Positions 60,708 to 64,000 of a stretch of DNA of 64,000 nucleotides are shown in pieces; position 1 is the first letter of the stretch; each line of letters opens with the position of its first letter. The position numbers were made by a program, and so were the translations under genes. A model generated the notes under the pieces. That model searched no databases. It worked only from the letters and a program-made list of their open reading frames with translations, and was not told where the DNA came from. Source of the stretch: Pseudomonadota bacterium (lineage in GTDB: Bacteria; Pseudomonadota; Gammaproteobacteria; Burkholderiales; Burkholderiaceae_C). Location: positions 157,636-221,635 of the forward strand of contig JAKBBP010000001.1 in assembly GCA_021808445.1 (NCBI GenBank), given 5' to 3'.

Positions 60708-61553
60708 ATGAGCCGACACATCCCCCCCTTCGACAACCGCAACCAGGCCATCATCGGCGTGGGCGACGAGACGACTCCGCTGTGCTACTTCAACCAGGTC
60801 AGGCTCAGGCGCGGAGAGCGCTTCGAGCATCAGGTGCCCGGCTACGAGACCATGCTGGTGCCCGCCACGGGAAGTTGCGACGTGACGGTCGACGGCCGGC
60901 AGTTCACCGCCGTGGGCCAGCGCGCCCATCTGTGGGACGGCGACCCGGAAGGCGTGTACGTGCCGGTGGGCGCCCGGGCCGAGATCGTGTGTCGCAGCGA
61001 CAGCCTCGACCTGATGATCGGCGGAGGTCGTTTCGACCAGACCCTGGAGCCCTTCGACGTGCGCCAGGGCGACGTGGACAAGATCCAGTACGGCTCGGAC
61101 GACACGAAGACTCACCGCAAGATCAAGCACTTGCTCGGGCAGAAGAATGCCGGGCAACGCGGCCGCCTGCTGGTCAGCGAGCTGTTCACCGTGGGCGCTG
61201 GAGGATGGTCGGGATTTCCTCCGCACAAGCACGACAGCGAGCGAGGCACCCAGGAAACCGAGTACCAGGAGGTCTACCAGTTCCGTTTCAACCCGGACCA
61301 TGGTTTCGGCGCCCAGTTCGTCTATGCCCACGAGGACGACTACGGCCCGGTGTACCACGTGCGCACGGGCAGCGTGATCGCCATCGACCGCGGCTACCAC
61401 CCCAGCGTCGCAGCCCCCGGCTACGAGATGTATTACTTCACGGTCATCGTCGGCGCGCATTCGAAGTCCCTGATCCAGCACTTCGATCCGCACCATGCCT
61501 ACCAGATCGAGACGATCCCGGGCATCAAGAACATGATCGCCAAGTTCAAGTGA
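60708..61553 (+). CDS. iolB: 5-Deoxy-glucuronate isomerase
   Basis: This 281-residue cupin isomerises 5-deoxy-glucuronate to 5-dehydro-2-deoxygluconate, the step between IolD and IolC. WSGFPPHKHDSE contains the metal-binding histidines of the bicupin, EYQEVYQFRFNPDHGFGAQFVY the Glu and family pattern, and GYHPSVAAPGYEMYYFTV the second His set. The length agrees with IolB (about 270). Confidence 0.93.
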   Translation: MSRHIPPFDNRNQAIIGVGDETTPLCYFNQVRLRRGERFEHQVPGYETMLVPATGSCDVTVDGRQFTAVGQRAHLWDGDPEGVYVPVGARAEIVCRSDSLDLMIGGGRFDQTLEPFDVRQGDVDKIQYGSDDTKTHRKIKHLLGQKNAGQRGRLLVSELFTVGAGGWSGFPPHKHDSERGTQETEYQEVYQFRFNPDHGFGAQFVYAHEDDYGPVYHVRTGSVIAIDRGYHPSVAAPGYEMYYFTVIVGAHSKSLIQHFDPHHAYQIETIPGIKNMIAKFK

Positions 61554-61563
61554 GGGCAGAGCC

Positions 61564-62391
61564 ATGCTCGTGACGCTCAAGGAACTGCTGCCGGACGCGG
61601 TCCGGGGGCGCTACGCCGTGCCTTCGTTCAACATTTTCGGCAGCGAGGAGGTCGTCGCCGTCATCGCAGCCGCCGAGGCCCTGGGACGCGGAGTCATCGT
61701 GGCCTGCAACAAGGACATGGCCGAACACATGGGCGTGACCGGTTTCGCCGGCATGGTGCGCGGCCTGGCGCAGGACGCGAAGGTTCCGGTCTGCGTGCAC
61801 CTGGATCACTGCTACGACGAGCAGATTGCCTTCGCCGCGTTGCGCGCAGGCTTCACCTCGATCATGTTCGACGGCTCCCAGATGGCGCTGCAAGACAACA
61901 TCGCGAGCACCGCGCGCGTGGCCACCGTGGCCCACGCCTTCGGCGCCACCATCGAAGGCGAGATCGGCTCGGTGCCCTATACCGAGGGACGCGACCACAT
62001 CAAGCGCGAGCTCACCGACCCCCAGGACGCCGCCCGGTTCGCCGAGGGCAGTGGCGTGGATGCGATGGCGGTATCGGTGGGCAATGTGCATCGCATGACC
62101 ACCGCTACCAGCGTGATCGACTTCGAACGCCTCGAGCAGATCGCCTCGCTCACGCGGCTGCCACTGGTGATCCATGGCACCAGCGGAATCCGCGATGCCG
62201 ACATGCAGCGCCTGAAGACCATGCGCGTGGCGAAGTTCAACGTCGGAACGACCATGCGCATGACCTTTGCCCGCAGTCTGCGCCAGAGCCTGGCCGAGGA
62301 TGACACCCGCTTCGACCGGCTCACGCTGATGAAACCGGTGCTGCGGGCGCTTCAGGCCGAGGCCAGCCGCATGATCGACATGCTGGGGTGA
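61564..62391 (+). CDS. Class II aldolase of inositol catabolism (IolJ-type)
   Basis: This 275-residue zinc-dependent class II aldolase probably cleaves 6-phospho-5-dehydro-2-deoxygluconate to malonate semialdehyde and dihydroxyacetone phosphate. Zinc ligands are in VCVHLDHCYDEQ; EGEIGSVPYTEGRDH, MAVSVGNVHRMT and VIHGTSGIRDADMQ are family motifs. Fructose-bisphosphate aldolase and KbaY/GatY tagatose aldolases share the fold, but the iol operon position argues for IolJ function. Confidence 0.87.
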   Translation: MLVTLKELLPDAVRGRYAVPSFNIFGSEEVVAVIAAAEALGRGVIVACNKDMAEHMGVTGFAGMVRGLAQDAKVPVCVHLDHCYDEQIAFAALRAGFTSIMFDGSQMALQDNIASTARVATVAHAFGATIEGEIGSVPYTEGRDHIKRELTDPQDAARFAEGSGVDAMAVSVGNVHRMTTATSVIDFERLEQIASLTRLPLVIHGTSGIRDADMQRLKTMRVAKFNVGTTMRMTFARSLRQSLAEDDTRFDRLTLMKPVLRALQAEASRMIDMLG

Positions 62392-62443
62392 TCCGGATGA
62401 GCCCCAGGCGCCAAGGGATGTTCCATCCACAAGGAGATGTCTC

Positions 62444-63598
62444 GTGACCATGCAAGCCATGGACCGCCGATTGCGTATCGGCATGATCGGGGGCGGCTCG
62501 GGCTCGTTCATCGGGCCGGTTCACCGCATCGCGGCCCGCCTCGACGATGCCTTCGAACTGGTCGCTGCCGCGTTGTCGTCGGATCCGCAACGGGCGATGG
62601 AGCAGGGCAGGATGCTGGGCCTTGCACCCGACCGGAGCTACGGCTCCTGGCGTGATCTGATCGCGCGGGAAGCCGCGCGCGAGGACGGAATCGACGTATT
62701 GGCGGTGATGACCCCCAACGACAGCCACTTCGAGATCTGCATGGCCGCGCTCGACGCGGGTCTGCACATCCTCTGCGACAAGCCCCTGAGCACCGATGCC
62801 GCCAGCGCGCGCGCACTGGCATCCAGGGTCCACGAGACCGGGGCCGAGTTCTGCGTCACCTATTGCTATACCGGCTATCCCATGGTGCGCCAGGCCCGCG
62901 ACATGGTGCGCGACGGGGAACTGGGCGAGATCCGCCAGGTGCAGCTGCAGTACGTGCAGGGCAACCTCGCCGAGCCCCAGGCCTCGTCGGGCTGGCGTAT
63001 GCAGTCCGGGCGCGTGGGAGGCTCGCTGGTGCTGCTGGACATCGCGACCCATGCCTTTCACCTGGGATCCTATGTCACCGGCCTGGACATCGAGCGCCTG
63101 TGTGCCGACCTCGGCGCCACCCGTCCGGGGGGCGAGGTGGACGACTACGTGGCCACGCTGGCCCACTATGGAAACGGCGCACGCGGCTCGCTCTGGGTGA
63201 CCAATGCCGCTGCCGGCTCCGAGCATGGCCTGAGCTTTCGCATCCATGGCGACAAGGGCGGGCTCGAGTGGCACCAGGAGGAGCCGAACCGGCTGCTGCA
63301 CCGGCGCGCCGGCGGCTTCGACCAGGTGATCACCCGGCGTCTCGACCCGGCGATGAGCCCTGGGGCGCTGCGCTCGACCCGTGTGGCGCTCGGGCATCCC
63401 GAGGGCTACCTCGAGGCTTTCGCCAACCTGTATACGGAATTCGCCGAAGTGGTTGCGGCACGCCTGCAGGGCAAGCGCCCCGCGGCCCAGGACGAGCTGT
63501 TCCCTGGCGTGCTCGATGGCGTCAAGGGCCTGCTGCTCGTGGAGGCCGCGTCGCGAAGCGCGCAAAGCGGCCGCTGGGAGATGGTCGAACGTCCATGA
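62444..63598 (+). CDS. Gfo/Idh/MocA-family oxidoreductase of the iol operon (copy 2, IolG-like)
   Basis: This 384-residue paralogue of the gene at 58490 starts RIGMIGGGSGSFIGPVHRIAARLDD and has VMTPNDSHFEICMAALDAGLHILCDKPL (CDKP replacing EKP; the lysine is kept) and LDIATHAFHLGSYVTG. AAGGAG lies 7 bp before GTG 62444, so I used GTG; ATG 62450 is the alternative. It likely oxidises myo-inositol or an isomer to inosose. It is the last gene; no iolA or transporter follows. Confidence 0.85.
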   Translation: MTMQAMDRRLRIGMIGGGSGSFIGPVHRIAARLDDAFELVAAALSSDPQRAMEQGRMLGLAPDRSYGSWRDLIAREAAREDGIDVLAVMTPNDSHFEICMAALDAGLHILCDKPLSTDAASARALASRVHETGAEFCVTYCYTGYPMVRQARDMVRDGELGEIRQVQLQYVQGNLAEPQASSGWRMQSGRVGGSLVLLDIATHAFHLGSYVTGLDIERLCADLGATRPGGEVDDYVATLAHYGNGARGSLWVTNAAAGSEHGLSFRIHGDKGGLEWHQEEPNRLLHRRAGGFDQVITRRLDPAMSPGALRSTRVALGHPEGYLEAFANLYTEFAEVVAARLQGKRPAAQDELFPGVLDGVKGLLLVEAASRSAQSGRWEMVERP

Positions 63599-63662
63599 GC
63601 TCGCGGTGCCCGCGAGGAGCCCCGTGTCGTCACCCATCCCCGCCGCCAGGGTCGCGCCGATG

Positions 63663-63690
63663 AAAAACAAAGCCCGCCGAATGGCGGGCT
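63663..63690 (-). terminator. Rho-independent terminator of tRNA-Thr
   Basis: AGCCCGCC-ATTC-GGCGGGCT forms an 8-bp stem with a 4-nt loop, followed on the minus strand by TTTGTTTTT. It lies 17 bp past the tRNA 3' end. The same stem may also help to end the iol transcript, though that side has no T-run. Confidence 0.85.
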
Positions 63691-63706
63691 AAGTTCTTGA
63701 TTTCTC

Positions 63707-63782
63707 TGGTGCCGGTGAAAGGAATCGAACCCTCGACCTTCTCATTACGAATGAGCTGCTCTACCGACTGAGCTACACCGGC
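63707..63782 (-). tRNA. tRNA-Thr (anticodon CGT)
   Basis: Read on the minus strand the sequence folds as a cloverleaf: acceptor GCCGGTG pairs with CACCGGC, the D-arm is GCTC...GAGC, the anticodon loop is TTCGTAA giving CGT (reads ACG, threonine), and the T-arm has the GGTTCGA loop. ACCA is encoded at the end. It is an isolated gene with its own terminator. Confidence 0.95.
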
Positions 63783-63850
63783 GTCAAACCACACATGGTA
63801 ACCGATGCGGGGGAGAGCTTCCATCCCGGCGCATCGCCAGGGCCCGGGAC

Positions 63851-64000
63851 TCAGCACACCGCGGCGTCGCGCAAAGCCTCGGTGTAGGCGCGCACGTTGG
63901 GCTCGTAGTCCACGTCCAGCGTGTGCAGCAGTTCCTGCGCGCGTGCCCGGTATGCCGGCAGAGCCTGGTCGTGTTCGCGGAACACCCGCTGCAGCGCGCC
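63851..64000 (-). CDS. C-terminal fragment of an unrecognised protein
   Basis: An open frame enters from the right edge and ends at the TGA at 63851; I read 49 residues, including QRVFREHDQALPAYRARAQE and ending RDAAVC. The ORF track omits it because the start lies beyond the window. The residues are mostly helical and hydrophilic. I do not recognise the family. It is upstream of tRNA-Thr on the same strand. Confidence 0.6.
   Translation of the reverse strand, partial: GALQRVFREHDQALPAYRARAQELLHTLDVDYEPNVRAYTEALRDAAVC

Noticed and set aside
1-64000. CRISPR arrays, insertion sequences, prophage or defence genes
   Set aside because: No spaced direct repeats of 25-40 bp, transposase or integrase motifs, or known defence domains were seen in any frame I read.

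Overview
The window is a high-GC, gene-dense stretch of bacterial chromosome. GC-rich codon use, the imuA-imuB-dnaE2 cassette, Leu catabolism genes of the liu type, a fused IcmF mutase, a CoxE-type VWA/MoxR pair and a GC-rich intergenic element of the kind seen in Comamonadaceae all point to a betaproteobacterium, most likely Burkholderiales. Genus and species cannot be fixed from the sequence alone. About 53 protein genes (two cut by the window edges) and one tRNA-Thr are supported. I saw no insertion sequence, prophage, CRISPR array or defence island; this looks like metabolic core and accessory chromosome.

Layout. 1-3990 (minus): lipid A L-Ara4N modification genes arnT, an ArnE-like EamA/SMR protein, arnB and arnC, overlapping one another or nearly so. 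4093-5857: alanine dehydrogenase and a divergent Lrp/AsnC regulator. 5908-11193: the SOS mutasome imuA-imuB-dnaE2 behind a perfect LexA box. 11254-16197: an acetylpolyamine-type deacetylase, a LysE exporter, a MoxR ATPase with a CoxE-type VWA protein, and a CitE-like lyase coupled to it. 16213-26428: housekeeping and accessory single genes (UvrD-like helicase, nitroreductase, diguanylate cyclase, thioesterase, FMN hydroxyacid dehydrogenase, CBS protein, two ketopantoate-reductase homologues around an AEC transporter). 26698-29882: a secreted phosphoesterase with a Pho-box-like element upstream, translationally linked to a dihaem peroxidase. 29939-32797: ilvD and a divergent LysR regulator.

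32805-40856 is a catabolic-uptake module. A GntR/FCD regulator, an aldehyde dehydrogenase and an alpha/beta hydrolase-fold protein (lacking its nucleophile) run leftwards. A Tat-exported binding protein and four LivHMGF-type ABC genes run rightwards. Two identical-core palindromes lie in the divergent promoter.

40954-51267 is a branched-chain acyl-CoA module. Fused isobutyryl-CoA mutase IcmF is translationally coupled to a signal-less B12-binding BtuF-like protein. An AraC regulator sits between it and the divergent isovaleryl-CoA dehydrogenase and methylcrotonyl-CoA carboxylase genes. IcmF enzymes can interconvert pivalyl-CoA and isovaleryl-CoA, so the two halves may form one route.

51259-54172 holds a polytopic membrane protein, a sulfotransferase-like protein and a SIS-only RpiR relative. 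54426-63598 is a myo-inositol catabolic operon (iolE-iolD-oxidoreductase-iolC-iolB-aldolase-oxidoreductase) divergent from an RpiR regulator, with a clear operator-like inverted repeat. A tRNA-Thr with its terminator and a truncated unknown gene close the window.
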